From contig NZ_JBHGAP010000001.1 in NCBI RefSeq assembly GCF_042610495.1, forward strand, positions 1,364,001 through 1,428,000: DNA of 64,000 bases. The letters are read 5' to 3'. The notes beneath the pieces were generated by a model, which saw only the letters and a program-made list of their open reading frames with translations, had not been told where the DNA came from and ran no database searches. The DNA is from RU20A sp042610495. Its GTDB lineage: Bacteria; Pseudomonadota; Alphaproteobacteria; Rhizobiales; Rhizobiaceae. The position numbers and the translations under genes are program-made. Below, piece by piece: positions 51,022-60,535 of the stretch (position 1 is its first letter; each line of letters starts with the position of its first letter).

Positions 51022-51907
51022 GTGCATGGTGGAACTCATGCAGGCGGGCGACGGCCTCTTGAAGAAGGGCTATGCCGGCGACACCTTCAACACCGCCTAT
51101 TACGTCCGCCTCTTCCTGCCTGAAACCATCACCGTCGATTATTTCACCGCCGTCGGCGACGAAACGGTGTCGGAGGAGATGCTCGCCTTCATGGCCGGCA
51201 CCGGCGTTAGCACGCGCCACATCCGCCGCATCGCGGGCCGCATGCCCGGCCTCTACATGATCCACCTGAAGAATGGCGAGCGCAGCTTCTCCTACTGGCG
51301 CTCCACCTCCGCCGCCAAATGTCTTGCCGACGATGCCGACGCCCTGCGCGCCGCCATCGACAGCGCCGATACGATCGTCGTGACCGGCGTGACGCTCGCG
51401 ATCCTTTCCGAAACCGCCGTCGAAACCCTGCTCGCCGAGTTGCGCCGCGCCAAGGCCGCCGGCCGCACGGTCGTCTTCGACCCCAACATCCGCCCGCGCC
51501 TGTGGAGCGACAAGACCCGCATGCTGGCGACGATCTCCGATGGCGCGCGCGCGGCCACCCTCGTCATGCCGAGCTTCGACGACGAGGCCACCCATTTCGG
51601 CGATGCGACCGTGGCCGACACCATCGCGCGCTACCGCTCCCTCGGCGTCGAAAACATCGTCGTCAAGGACGGCGCGAACGGCGCGACCGTGGCCTTCGGG
51701 GCCGCAGCCCCGGTTCTGGTGCCCGCTGCAAAGCCGACCGCCATCGTGGACACGACCAGCGCCGGCGACAGCTTCAACGGCGCCTTCCTCGCGCATCTGA
51801 CCCAGCACGGCGACCCGCAAGGCGCCGCAGCCTTTGCCGCCCGCGTGGCATCCGCCGTCATCGCCCATCACGGCGCCCTGATCGAGAAGGCGCTGCTACC
51901 GGCCTGA
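50993..51907 (+). CDS. kdgK: 2-dehydro-3-deoxygluconokinase (PfkB sugar kinase)
   Basis: 304 residues, PfkB fold. The N-terminal SIGECMVELMQAGDGLLKKGYAGDTFNTAYYVRL is characteristic of KDG kinases, and the C-terminal DTTSAGDSFNGAF holds the anion hole and catalytic Asp. It phosphorylates 2-keto-3-deoxygluconate at C6, feeding Entner-Doudoroff. ATG 50993 has GGAGG seven bases upstream and lies inside the end of the Ldh2 gene, implying coupled translation. The reductase may make or consume a KDG-related acid; inference only. Confidence 0.9.
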   Translation: MAGHILSIGECMVELMQAGDGLLKKGYAGDTFNTAYYVRLFLPETITVDYFTAVGDETVSEEMLAFMAGTGVSTRHIRRIAGRMPGLYMIHLKNGERSFSYWRSTSAAKCLADDADALRAAIDSADTIVVTGVTLAILSETAVETLLAELRRAKAAGRTVVFDPNIRPRLWSDKTRMLATISDGARAATLVMPSFDDEATHFGDATVADTIARYRSLGVENIVVKDGANGATVAFGAAAPVLVPAAKPTAIVDTTSAGDSFNGAFLAHLTQHGDPQGAAAFAARVASAVIAHHGALIEKALLPA

Positions 51908-51976
51908 CCGGCACCCAACCTTGAAAATCCGCGCTGGACAGCCTATCCTTGGTCAGACTTGACCAGGGAGGCGATC

Positions 51977-52234
51977 ATGCCCGTCATCAACATGCTGGAA
52001 GCTAAGACCCGCCTGTCGCAGCTCGTGGCAGCGGTGGAAGACGGCAGCGAAAGCGAGATCATCATCGCCCGCAACGGCAAGCCGGCGGCAAGGCTGGTGC
52101 CGATCGTTGAGGAGAAACGCGGCGTGCGTCTGGGTCTCGCCGAGGGCCTTTACCCGCCCATGACACTGGAAGAGTTCGACGCCGACAACGATCTCATTCG
52201 AGAGATGTTCGAGGCTGAGAAGGATTTTTCGTGA
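51977..52234 (+). CDS. Phd/YefM family antitoxin
   Basis: 85 residues. The N-terminal DNA-binding domain fits MPVINMLEAKTRLSQLVAAVEDGSESEIIIARNGKPAARLVPI; the C-terminal tail (LAEGLYPPMTLEEFDADNDLIREMFE) would wrap the toxin. It precedes the PIN-domain toxin with a GTGA overlap and probably represses the pair. ATG 51977 with GGGAGG upstream is better than the TTG at 51959. Confidence 0.92.
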   Translation: MPVINMLEAKTRLSQLVAAVEDGSESEIIIARNGKPAARLVPIVEEKRGVRLGLAEGLYPPMTLEEFDADNDLIREMFEAEKDFS

Positions 52235-52620
52235 AGCTGCTGGTCGATACGCATGTCGCCATCTGGATCGTCAGCGAGCCCAACAAACTACCGCTGTCGA
52301 TCCGCACCCTGCTGACCAACCCGGAGAACCGGACCTACGTCTCCGCAGTCAGCGTGTGGGAAATCGCGATCAAGCGGTCACGGCGCGGGGCCAAGGCCAT
52401 GCCGCTCGATTCCGCCTCGGCCCTGACGCTCTTCCGGCAATCGAACCTGCATCTGCTCGACATCACCCCGGAGCATGCCGCTGCCGTCGAGCAGATCAGC
52501 ACCGCGCACGCCGACCCCTTCGATCGCCTGCTGATCGCGCAGGCCATCACCGAGCCGCTGGCCCTCATCACCCGCGACAGCAAGATCGCGGCCTACAGCC
52601 CGACCTTCATCACCTGGTAG
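52231..52620 (+). CDS. PIN-domain toxin (VapC-like)
   Basis: 129 residues. PIN acidic residues: Asp6 (LLVDTHV), Glu in SVWEIAIK, Asp in HADPFDRLLIAQA and Asp in LITRDSKI. The HADPFDRLLIAQA motif is typical of the PIN subfamily paired with Phd-type antitoxins. It is predicted to be a Mg-dependent ribonuclease held inactive by the upstream antitoxin. GTG start at 52231 overlaps the antitoxin stop. Confidence 0.92.
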   Translation: MKLLVDTHVAIWIVSEPNKLPLSIRTLLTNPENRTYVSAVSVWEIAIKRSRRGAKAMPLDSASALTLFRQSNLHLLDITPEHAAAVEQISTAHADPFDRLLIAQAITEPLALITRDSKIAAYSPTFITW

Positions 52621-52690
52621 AGGCCGTAGCAATTACAGCAGAAGTGTGCAGCCGTTTCGCGTCCGGAATGGCGCGAAACAAGCAACAACC

Positions 52691-54115
52691 CTACCGCTTC
52701 TTCGCACGGTTCTCGAACGGGTTGTCGGCCGCGCGCAGGTGGATGCGGATCGGCACGCCCGGCAGGTCGAAATCGTTGCGCAGGCCGTTGGTCAGGTAGC
52801 GCAGGTAGGATTCCGGCACGGCATCCGGGCGCGTGCAGGAGATCATGAAGCCCGGCGGGCGAGCCTTGATCTGCGTCATGTATTTCAGCTTCAGCCGGCG
52901 GCCGGAGACGGCCGGTGGCGGATGCTGGACCTGCTGGGTCTCGAGCCAGCGATTGAGCCGCGCGGTGGAGATGCGGCGGTTCCACACCTTGTCCGTATCG
53001 ACGATCGACTGCATCAGCTTGTCGAGGCCGTAACCCGTCTGTCCCGAGATCGGCACGGCGCGGATGCCGCGCGCCTGCGGCAGCAGCCGCTCGGTCTTTT
53101 CGCGCAAATCGGCGAGCACCGCCTGCGGATCGTCGATCATGTCCCACTTGTTGAAGGCGAGCACGGCCGCACGTCCCTCGCGGATCACGAGATCGACCAG
53201 TTGCAGGTCCTGCTTCTCGAAGGGGATCGTGGCGTCGAAGACGATGACGACCGTTTCGGCAAAGCGGATCGAGCGCAGGCTGTCGGCGACGGAGAGCTTC
53301 TCCAGCTTCTCCTGCACGCGGGCCTTGCGGCGCATGCCGGCCGTATCGAACATCTTGATGCTGCGGCCACGCCATTCCCATTCGACCGAGATGGAATCGC
53401 GCGTGATGCCCGCTTCCGGTCCCGTCAGCAGGCGGTCTTCGCCGAGGAAACGGTTGATGAGGGTGGACTTGCCGGCATTCGGGCGGCCGATGACGGCGAC
53501 GCGCAGCGGCTTGGTCTCGTCATAGACCGGCTCCACCTCATCATCTCCGACGTCATCGGAGGTCGGCGCAAGATCGATGTTCGTCTCGGCCTCATCCACC
53601 TCTGGCGGAAAGGCCCGCTCTTCGCCGAGCGCGGCAACGATCGCATCGCGCAGGTCGATCATGCCCTGGCCGTGCTCGGCCGAGATCGGGCAGGGTTCGC
53701 CCAGACCGAGGGTGAAGGCATCGTAGAAACCGGCATCGGAGCCGCGCGCTTCGGACTTGTTGGCAACGAGCACGACGGGCTTGCCGCGCCGGCGCAGCAT
53801 TTCGGCCAGCGTCTGGTCGGCGGGCGTGAGGCCCGCCTTGGCATCCACGAGGAAGAGCGAGAGATCGGCTTCCTCGATCGCCGCTTCCGTCTGGGCCCAC
53901 ATGCGGCCCTGCAGCGTATCGGGGCCGGACTGTTCGAGACCGGCCGTATCGATGATGGTAAAGCGCAGGTCGATGAGCTTGGCATCGCCCGGCCGCCGGT
54001 CGCGCGTCACACCCGGCGTGTCGTCCACCAGCGCCAGCTTCTTGCCCACCAGACGGTTGAAGAGCGTCGATTTGCCGACATTGGGGCGCCCGACGATGGC
54101 CACGGTGAAATTCAT
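52691..54115 (-). CDS. der: Ribosome-assembly GTPase Der (EngA)
   Basis: 474 residues with two consecutive GTPase domains: first G1 loop GRPNVGKST at 9-17, second GRPNAGKST near 211-219, each with a DTAG G3 and NKxD G4 (NKSE in the first, NKWD in the second). The C-terminal KH-like domain (about 380-474) ends ADNPFENRAKKR. It is essential for 50S subunit maturation. The first-domain G4 reads NKSE rather than NKxD. Upstream on the same strand lies a TPR membrane protein gene, the usual neighbour. Confidence 0.97.
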   Translation of the reverse strand: MNFTVAIVGRPNVGKSTLFNRLVGKKLALVDDTPGVTRDRRPGDAKLIDLRFTIIDTAGLEQSGPDTLQGRMWAQTEAAIEEADLSLFLVDAKAGLTPADQTLAEMLRRRGKPVVLVANKSEARGSDAGFYDAFTLGLGEPCPISAEHGQGMIDLRDAIVAALGEERAFPPEVDEAETNIDLAPTSDDVGDDEVEPVYDETKPLRVAVIGRPNAGKSTLINRFLGEDRLLTGPEAGITRDSISVEWEWRGRSIKMFDTAGMRRKARVQEKLEKLSVADSLRSIRFAETVVIVFDATIPFEKQDLQLVDLVIREGRAAVLAFNKWDMIDDPQAVLADLREKTERLLPQARGIRAVPISGQTGYGLDKLMQSIVDTDKVWNRRISTARLNRWLETQQVQHPPPAVSGRRLKLKYMTQIKARPPGFMISCTRPDAVPESYLRYLTNGLRNDFDLPGVPIRIHLRAADNPFENRAKKR

Positions 54116-54174
54116 GGTGTCTCTCCTGCCGATGCCGGGACGCGCCGCCTCCCGGACATCCGGGAGAGAGGCGA

Positions 54175-54846
54175 TCAGGCGGCCTTGCCGCTCGCCGCGA
54201 TCAGGTCGAGCATGATCTGGGCGCGATTGGAAACGTTGGACGGTGCCTGCGCATCATTGGTGATTTCCTGGAACCAGTCGCGCGCCTTGGCGAAATCGCC
54301 CGCCTTGTAGGCCGCAAGCCCCAGAACCTCACGCGCCGAATGGCGCATGCCGTTTTCCGGAACGGCGAAGGCCTCGACCTCTGCCGAAACATCCGCATAG
54401 GAGCCGGTATCGACGAGGATGTAGGCTGCGCGCAGCTTCGCAGCATCGCGCACCGGTTCGGCGACCGAACCATCCTTGCCGATTTCGGAAAAGGCGCGCG
54501 CGGCACCGGCGGCATCGCCCTTCTGCTGCAGGATGGTGGCGGCACGCATGCGGGCGAGCAGCGGATAGGAGCCGTAGCCGTCCTTTTCCAGGGCGGTCAG
54601 CTGGGCAAGCGCCTCATCCGGCTTGTTTTCGCCGGCAAGCCGCATGGCCGTCAGGAACTGGTCGCCGGAGGCGGACGCAGAGCTTTCGTCCCAGTAATCG
54701 TAGCCGACCTTGCCGATCGTGCCGAGCACGATCAGAACGGCGATACCGATGATGACACCGCGAAACCGCGTCCAGACCAGTCTGACCTGGTCGGAGCGAA
54801 GCTCGTCATTGACCTCGCGGATGAAGCTGTCGTCCTGCTGTACCAT
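54175..54846 (-). CDS. YfgM-like TPR inner-membrane protein
   Basis: 223 residues: a short cytosolic N-terminus with FIREVNDELRSDQVRLVWTRF, one transmembrane helix (about 29-49) and a periplasmic TPR domain (repeats from about 60). It matches the TPR_21/YfgM family, which in Escherichia coli neighbours BamB and Der and interacts with the Sec translocon and periplasmic chaperones. Its position just upstream of der repeats that synteny, although bamB is not between them. Function here inferred from the family. Confidence 0.88.
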   Translation of the reverse strand: MVQQDDSFIREVNDELRSDQVRLVWTRFRGVIIGIAVLIVLGTIGKVGYDYWDESSASASGDQFLTAMRLAGENKPDEALAQLTALEKDGYGSYPLLARMRAATILQQKGDAAGAARAFSEIGKDGSVAEPVRDAAKLRAAYILVDTGSYADVSAEVEAFAVPENGMRHSAREVLGLAAYKAGDFAKARDWFQEITNDAQAPSNVSNRAQIMLDLIAASGKAA

Positions 54847-54948
54847 TGCCTGCCCGGATGTCCCGGCCCTTTTGTCGCATTGTCCGAAGACGCGCCTTCT
54901 AGCCGATTTCGCGCCGATTGTAAGGAAAAAAGCGAATCCGCCGGACGC

Positions 54949-55536
54949 TTAGCCCATCACGATCGGCGAAACGCCGATCAGCCACAGATGCAGCTTCAGG
55001 AGGATGAGGACATAGAGCACCGCGCCGCCGATCAGCGCCATGAGGTCGTAGCGATAGGACACGAAGACCGGATAGGCGATGAGGCCGGCCCGCACCTGCC
55101 GCTTCTTGCGGATGCGCACGATGACCGCCCAGGCGAGGAAGGTGGTGAAGAGCAGCACAGAGTTCGTCTCGCCATTGGCCAGAAGATGCGAAAACGCCCA
55201 GATCTTGATGGCGACCAGTCCCGGAAACTTGAGGACGGCGCGGATCTTTCCGGGCGGCAGGAAAGCCGCCACGAGACAGATGCAGGCCAACAGCATCAGC
55301 GTCAGGGTGATGTGGGCAAGAAACGTCGGCGGCGTATAGAGCATGCCCGTCGTCAGCCGGGATTCGCTAAAGCCATAGGCGATGAGCAGCACGCCGAGGA
55401 TGGAGCCGGCGCCGTGCACCCCATACCAGACACCATTGCCGTGATTGGCGATCACGCGGTCGCGCAGGCCGGGTCCGAAGGCCGGCACGAGATGCGTGAC
55501 AAGGAAGATGACGATGCCGAGAACAAGAATGGCCAT
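54949..55536 (-). CDS. NnrU family membrane protein
   Basis: 195 residues with about six membrane helices; the NnrU motifs THLVPAFGPGLR, GRxxHxLANGxxxS-type (KIWAFSHLLANGETNSVLLF) and FVSYRYDLMALIGG are evident. NnrU is linked to nitric-oxide/denitrification modules in some bacteria and resembles a methyltransferase-like membrane fold. No nor or nir gene is near. ATG 55536 was chosen at the start of the first helix. Divergent from the polysaccharide deacetylase gene. Confidence 0.88.
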   Translation of the reverse strand: MAILVLGIVIFLVTHLVPAFGPGLRDRVIANHGNGVWYGVHGAGSILGVLLIAYGFSESRLTTGMLYTPPTFLAHITLTLMLLACICLVAAFLPPGKIRAVLKFPGLVAIKIWAFSHLLANGETNSVLLFTTFLAWAVIVRIRKKRQVRAGLIAYPVFVSYRYDLMALIGGAVLYVLILLKLHLWLIGVSPIVMG

Positions 55537-55667
55537 GGGTGCTTCGCTCCGAATTCTTTCCTTCAGCCAATAGCCCGAGCGCGGCGTGAATGCCAGCCGC
55601 ATCACATCCGCGCCGCATTCCTGCGGCAACCGGTCTCGCCCATGCCATGATTCCGGAAGTCCTGCCG

Positions 55668-56687
55668 ATGCTGCGTTGTGTCCTTGCCGCCTCCCTCGTC
55701 GCCCTGCCCGCCTTGGCAGCAGCCGAAGAAACGGCAGAGTCGGATATGAACGCCAGGCCGCGCCAGCTCGTCATCGTCTCCTTCGATGGCGCCCACGACA
55801 ACCGGCTCTGGATGAAAAGCCTCGACATGGCAAAACGCACGGGCGCGCATTTCACCTATTTCCTCTCCTGCACCTTCCTGATTACCAAGGCCGGCGACGG
55901 CAGCCGGTACAAGGCCCCGGGCAAGGCCTTCGGCCGCTCCAATGTGGGCTTCGCGCAGAGCGAAGCGGAAATCGCCGAACGTGTCGGCCATATCTGGCAG
56001 GCGCATCTCGACGGGCACGACATCGGCAGCCATGCCTGCGGCCATTTCGATGGCAGCGACTGGTCGAAGGCCGACTGGCAAGGCGAGTTTTCCGCCTTCC
56101 GCACCGCGCTTGAAAACGCCTGGACGACCGGCAGGGTGGCGGACAGGCAACCCGCCGGCTGGCAGGATTTCGTAAAGACCGACATCCTCGGCTTCCGTGC
56201 GCCCTATCTCGCCACGAGTCCGGGGCTCGTGCCGGCGCTGAAGGCCGCCGGCTTCACCTATGACGCGAGCCTCGTCTCCAAGGGGCCGGCCACCCCCGAC
56301 AGGCGCGACGGCCTGCCGCGCTTCGCCCTGCCGCTGGTGCCGGAGGGTCCGAGCGGGCGGCCCGTGATCGCCATGGACTACAACCTCTTCATCCGCCACT
56401 CCATGGGCGTCGAAAACCGCCGCGAGAGCGCCGCCTTCGAGGAACGCGCGCTCACCGCCTACCGGCAGGCCTTCGAGGCGCAATATGCCGGCGAGCGCAT
56501 CCCCCTCCAGCTCGGCTTCCATTTCGTGGAGATGAATGGCGGCGCCTACTGGCGCGCGCTGGAACGCTTCCTGACCGAAACCTGCAAACGCCCCGAGGTT
56601 GCCTGCGTCAGCTATGCCGACGCGCTGAAAATGCCGGAGGTGCGGCAGGAACCGAAACAGAAGAAGGCGGCCGGAGCCGCCCTCTGA
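55668..56687 (+). CDS. Exported polysaccharide deacetylase family protein
   Basis: 339 residues: signal peptide (about 1-20), then a NodB-homology domain. Motifs are altered but readable: F-D-G-A-H-D (39-44) for the catalytic/metal Asp, G-S-H-A-C-G-H (121-127) with two metal His, and R-A-P-Y. It likely removes acetyl groups from a cell-wall or exopolysaccharide substrate. ATG 55668 has GGAAG eight bases upstream; ATG 55647 is possible. It ends before a convergent BacA gene. Confidence 0.87.
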   Translation: MLRCVLAASLVALPALAAAEETAESDMNARPRQLVIVSFDGAHDNRLWMKSLDMAKRTGAHFTYFLSCTFLITKAGDGSRYKAPGKAFGRSNVGFAQSEAEIAERVGHIWQAHLDGHDIGSHACGHFDGSDWSKADWQGEFSAFRTALENAWTTGRVADRQPAGWQDFVKTDILGFRAPYLATSPGLVPALKAAGFTYDASLVSKGPATPDRRDGLPRFALPLVPEGPSGRPVIAMDYNLFIRHSMGVENRRESAAFEERALTAYRQAFEAQYAGERIPLQLGFHFVEMNGGAYWRALERFLTETCKRPEVACVSYADALKMPEVRQEPKQKKAAGAAL

Positions 56688-56724
56688 GTGTGACATCGAG
56701 AGGAATGCGGCAGATGCCGCGCTC

Positions 56725-57975
56725 TCAATCTTCCGTCTGCCGCGCCAGATAGCGCTGGTCGATCTCCGGCAGCGGCTCGTCTTCGATGGCGGCTTCGAAA
56801 GCGCGAAGGCGCTTGTAGATCGACAGGAGCTCGACGATCGTCGGCCAGGACGAGACGAGATACTGGAACGAGGACGTCACCTGCCCGAAGGAGTTTGTAA
56901 TCTGGTTCAGCGCGCCGAGCGAGATCTTGCCGGCGATGATCGACGGCGCCAGGATCACCAGCGAGAAGATGTTGTTGATCTGCAAATAGAAAATGCGGGC
57001 GACGTTGAAATACAGATAGTGGAAGTAGAGCCGGAAATAGTTGCTGCGCACATCCGAGAAAAGGTCGGCGACCGTTGGCGGCTGGGCACGGGCGGCGTCG
57101 TCTTCGCCGTAGACCAGTTCCTTACGATAGGCGGCTTCCACGCGCTGGTTGCGGAATTCCAGCCCCGGCAGCTTGATCCCGACAAGTGCCAGAAACACGG
57201 TCCCGAACAGCGACCAGAGAACGGCCGCCACGACCAGCGGATAGGGAATGGCGCCGACGATCGGCAGTTCGGTGACATTGGCCGAGAGGCGGATCAGCAC
57301 GGGCGTGAAGGCGATCAGCGTCATGACGCTGTCGATGAGGCTGACGCCGAGGCCCTCCACCGTGCTCGAGAAGCGCATCGTGTCTTCCTGCACACGCTGC
57401 GAGGCGCCTTCAATATGCCGAAGCTTCGGCCAGTGGTGCATGTAGTATTCGTTCATCGCCGTGCGCCAGCGGAAGATGTAGTGGCTGACGAAGAAACGCG
57501 TCATGACCGCGACGGTCACGGCAACGAGCGCGATCCCCAGGAACACGCCGATCTGGCCATAGAACTGCTCGGCCGTCACCACCTGGGTTTTCGACACTGC
57601 ACCCTGGATGAGATCCCAGAACGGACCGTACCAGTTGTTGATCGCCACGCTCACCTGCACCTGGAAATAGGTGACGAACAGGATCAGCGCGGACCCAAGG
57701 ATGGACCAGTTCTGCCAGCGGTGCGGGGAAAACCAGTACCAGAAACCGGCGAACAGAAAGACCGTTATGCCGAAGTAGATGTAGAACCAGATGAAGGCCG
57801 GCGACCAGAAGGCGGAGACGCCGACAACCGGCGGCGCATCGGCAGCCACCGGCGGCATGCCGAAGTAAGACCCGGCCTGCTCGCCAAAGACGTACCAGAT
57901 CGCCACGGAGACCAGCGACCAGAGAACGACGGACGAGAAGAACAGTTTGGGATTGGGAAAGAAGGACTTGAACAC
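56725..57975 (-). CDS. bacA: SbmA/BacA-type peptide transporter
   Basis: About 416 residues (BacA about 420), eight predicted helices, no nucleotide-binding domain. Recognisable family segments: FKSFFPNPKLFF at the start, WRTAMNEYYMHHWPKLRHIEGASQRVQEDTMRF and NSFGQVTSSFQYLVSSWPTIVELLSIYKRLRAFE. BacA/SbmA imports peptides (bleomycin, microcins, plant NCR peptides) driven by protons and in Sinorhizobium is essential for bacteroid survival. A GTG at 57975 gives the conserved length; a TTG at 58008 would add 11 residues. Start uncertain. Confidence 0.88.
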   Translation of the reverse strand: MFKSFFPNPKLFFSSVVLWSLVSVAIWYVFGEQAGSYFGMPPVAADAPPVVGVSAFWSPAFIWFYIYFGITVFLFAGFWYWFSPHRWQNWSILGSALILFVTYFQVQVSVAINNWYGPFWDLIQGAVSKTQVVTAEQFYGQIGVFLGIALVAVTVAVMTRFFVSHYIFRWRTAMNEYYMHHWPKLRHIEGASQRVQEDTMRFSSTVEGLGVSLIDSVMTLIAFTPVLIRLSANVTELPIVGAIPYPLVVAAVLWSLFGTVFLALVGIKLPGLEFRNQRVEAAYRKELVYGEDDAARAQPPTVADLFSDVRSNYFRLYFHYLYFNVARIFYLQINNIFSLVILAPSIIAGKISLGALNQITNSFGQVTSSFQYLVSSWPTIVELLSIYKRLRAFEAAIEDEPLPEIDQRYLARQTED

Positions 57976-58135
57976 GGGCGGGGCACTCGCTTTCTTCCGG
58001 GCGCGCAATCAGTCGTTTGAAAGGCCCGTCTGAGGCGCGAACCTAGGACAATTTGCGCGCCGCAACAATCGCGCCTCTCCCACCTTACGGAGATTTAACG
58101 CTTTTTGCCCTCGGGCCATTGAGGCAGGTGGCAGG

Positions 58136-58888
58136 TCAGTCCGGCAGCGTGACGATCAGCGGCCCGTTGCGCGTGACGACGAGCGTGTGTTCGAACTGCA
58201 CGGTCGGCGCGCGCGGCTCGCTGTAGAGCGTCCAGTCGTCCTCCTCCCCGCTTTCCGCCCAGTGAGCGCCGGTGGAGAGAAACGGCTCGATGGTGAAAAC
58301 CATGCCGTCCTTCATGACCCGGCGTTCGGACGGGTCCGGCCAGGTCGCGATCTCCCCGGGTTCCTCATGCAGGGAATAGCCCACACCGTGGCTGGCAAGG
58401 TTGGTGATCAGCGTGTAGCGGTTCTTGCGGGCGAATTCGCCGATGGCATTGCCGATGGCGGCCAGCGACTGGCCGGGCTTCACGGTCTTCAGGCCGACGA
58501 ACAGCGCCCGGCGGCCGTCGCGCACCAGACGCTCGATATCGGGCCTGACCGGCGGCACCGGGAAGGAGGCGCCCGTATCGGCAAAAAGCCCTGCCTTCTC
58601 GGCGGAGACATCGATATTGACGAGATCGCCCGCCTGGATCACGCGGGCACCCGGAATGCCGTGGGCCACTTCCTCGTTGACGCTGATGCAGGTCGCGCCC
58701 GGAAAGCGGTAGCAGAGCTCCGGCGCCGACTGCGCGCCATGCGCCTCCAGATAGCGCCGGCCGATGTCGTCGAGTTCGGCGGTGGTGATCCCCGGCTCGA
58801 GCGATTCGCCCATCAGCTTCAGCGCCCGCGCGCAGATGCGGCCGATATCCTTCAGCTTTTCGAGGTCGCCTTCGTCTCTCAGGGTCAT
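58136..58888 (-). CDS. map: Methionine aminopeptidase, type I
   Basis: 250 residues. All metal ligands are visible: Asp93, Asp104, His167, Glu201 and Glu233, with His174 as the substrate-binding histidine. The motifs NIDVSAE, GLFADT and FTIEPFL are the MAP-I pattern. It removes initiator Met from nascent proteins. It is probably a paralogue: rhizobia often carry two map genes, one being next to radC. Whether this is the housekeeping copy cannot be told. Upstream of bacA on the same strand. Confidence 0.95.
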   Translation of the reverse strand: MTLRDEGDLEKLKDIGRICARALKLMGESLEPGITTAELDDIGRRYLEAHGAQSAPELCYRFPGATCISVNEEVAHGIPGARVIQAGDLVNIDVSAEKAGLFADTGASFPVPPVRPDIERLVRDGRRALFVGLKTVKPGQSLAAIGNAIGEFARKNRYTLITNLASHGVGYSLHEEPGEIATWPDPSERRVMKDGMVFTIEPFLSTGAHWAESGEEDDWTLYSEPRAPTVQFEHTLVVTRNGPLIVTLPD

Positions 58889-58975
58889 GTCCGTCTCGCT
58901 TTCGCCGCGTCATCTAGCGCGGCGCGCAACGCGAAGCGAGACGGGACAGCGCAAAAACTGTGCGTTGCCTGTGCT

Positions 58976-60025
58976 TCACGCCTCGACCGGCGCATCCGCC
59001 GCGAGCATCTCGCGCACCATCGGCGCCACCTTGGTGCCGTAAAGCTCGATGCCGCGCAGGATCGCGTCGTGCGGCATCAGGCCGATCGCCATCTGCAACA
59101 GGAAGCGGTCATTCTTGAAGAGCTTCTGGTGGCGCGCGATCTTTTCGGCCACCAGCTCCGGACTGCCGACGAAGAGATTGCCGTCCGGCCCGCGCGCCTG
59201 ATCGAAATGCGCCCGGCTCGTCGGACCCCAGCCGCGCTCGCGGCCGATCCGGTTCATCACCTCGGCCTGCGGGCCATAGAAGATATCGGCCGCCCGCTCG
59301 GTCGTCGTGTCGATGAAGCCGTGGACGTTGATGCTGGTCTTGAGCCGCGTCGCCGACTGCCCCGCCCGGCGGGCCGCTTCCCGGTAGAGGTCGAAGAGCG
59401 GCGCAAAACGGCGCGGTTCACCGCCGATGATGGCCAGCGCGACCGGAAGCCCGAGCGCCCCGGCGCGGGCCACCGACTGCGGCGTGCCGCCGACCGCGAT
59501 CCACAGCGGCAGTTCCTGTTGCAGCGGGCGCGGATAGACGCCGCGCCCCTCGATCGGCGGGCGCATCGTGCCGGACCACGTCACCTTCTCCTGCTGGCGC
59601 AGCGCCATGAGAAGATCCAGCTTCTCGGAGAAGAGATCGTCGTAATCATCGAGCGACTGGCCGAAGAGCGGGAAGGATTCGATGAACGAGCCCCGCCCCG
59701 CCATCACCTCGGCCCGCCCGCCGGAGATGAGATCGAGTGTCGCATATTGCTGGAAGACGCGCACCGGATCTTCCGACGACAGCACCGTCACCGCACTCGA
59801 CAGCTTGATGCGCGCCGTCTTCGCCGCCGCCGCCGCCAGCACGACGGCGGGCGCCGAAACCGCATAATCCGGACGGTGATGCTCGCCGAGACCGAAGACA
59901 TCGAGCCCGACCTTGTCCGCCAGTTCGATTTCCTCCAGCAGGTTCTTCAGCCGTCGCTCGCCCTCCCTGCCCTTGTCGGCAGCGTTCGGATCGACGTCGG
60001 CGAAGGTATAGAGCCCGAATTCCAT
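58976..60025 (-). CDS. Luciferase-like flavin-dependent monooxygenase
   Basis: 349 residues, TIM-barrel LLM class. The opening MEFGLYTFADVDPNAADKG and the block DVFGLGEHHRPDYAVSAPAVVLAAAAAKT are strongly conserved in this family, as is GRAEVMAGRGSFIESFPLFG. Uses reduced FMN or F420-like cofactor on an unknown substrate. ATG 60025 was chosen at the conserved MEFGLYTF. It lies between map and the second Phd/VapC module on the same strand but with intergenic gaps that suggest its own transcript. Confidence 0.9.
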   Translation of the reverse strand: MEFGLYTFADVDPNAADKGREGERRLKNLLEEIELADKVGLDVFGLGEHHRPDYAVSAPAVVLAAAAAKTARIKLSSAVTVLSSEDPVRVFQQYATLDLISGGRAEVMAGRGSFIESFPLFGQSLDDYDDLFSEKLDLLMALRQQEKVTWSGTMRPPIEGRGVYPRPLQQELPLWIAVGGTPQSVARAGALGLPVALAIIGGEPRRFAPLFDLYREAARRAGQSATRLKTSINVHGFIDTTTERAADIFYGPQAEVMNRIGRERGWGPTSRAHFDQARGPDGNLFVGSPELVAEKIARHQKLFKNDRFLLQMAIGLMPHDAILRGIELYGTKVAPMVREMLAADAPVEA

Positions 60026-60103
60026 GGCAGTATCTCCAAGTGTTTGCCCACACATAAGGGCAATCACCCGCCTTGCCTATCGCAGGCGCGGCGAACGCAG
60101 TGT

Positions 60104-60535
60104 TCAATCGGAAGAGGATGCATCAAAGGGATCGAGGAGCGAAACACCGGTGTTGCGGAAATCGCGGGTGTTGCGGGTGACGAGCGTCAGGCCATGGATG
60201 AGGGCAGTGGCGGCGATGAGGGCATCAAGCAGCGGACGTGGGTCCGGGACGTGAAGTTCTGCAGCCTTGAGGGCCGTTTCTTCGTTGAGGCCGATGATAC
60301 GGCCCTCGAAGGCCGGTCGAACCCAATCGCTCAGCCAGATCTGGATCTGCCGCGCCTGCACGGCGTCACGGCGCGCCTTCAACAGCATGCCTTTTTGAAT
60401 TTCGAAGAGCGTCAGCACCGAGATGTGGAGATCGACGTCGGACACCATCGAGAACCAGGAAACGACCCGTGGATCAGCTCGCCCGGATTCGATCTTCCGC
60501 GCCTCGGAAAGGACATTCGTATCGAGCAGATACAT
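60104..60535 (-). CDS. PIN-domain toxin (VapC)
   Basis: 143 residues. PIN active-site residues are Asp5 (YLLDTNVLSE), Glu in TLFEIQKG, Asp in RPLLDALIAATA and Asp in VTRNTRDF. It is a Mg-dependent RNase by family, expected to be inhibited by the antitoxin encoded just upstream; the start codon shares its first base with the antitoxin stop (TGATG). It differs clearly from the PIN toxin at 52231. Confidence 0.93.
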   Translation of the reverse strand: MYLLDTNVLSEARKIESGRADPRVVSWFSMVSDVDLHISVLTLFEIQKGMLLKARRDAVQARQIQIWLSDWVRPAFEGRIIGLNEETALKAAELHVPDPRPLLDALIAATALIHGLTLVTRNTRDFRNTGVSLLDPFDASSSD

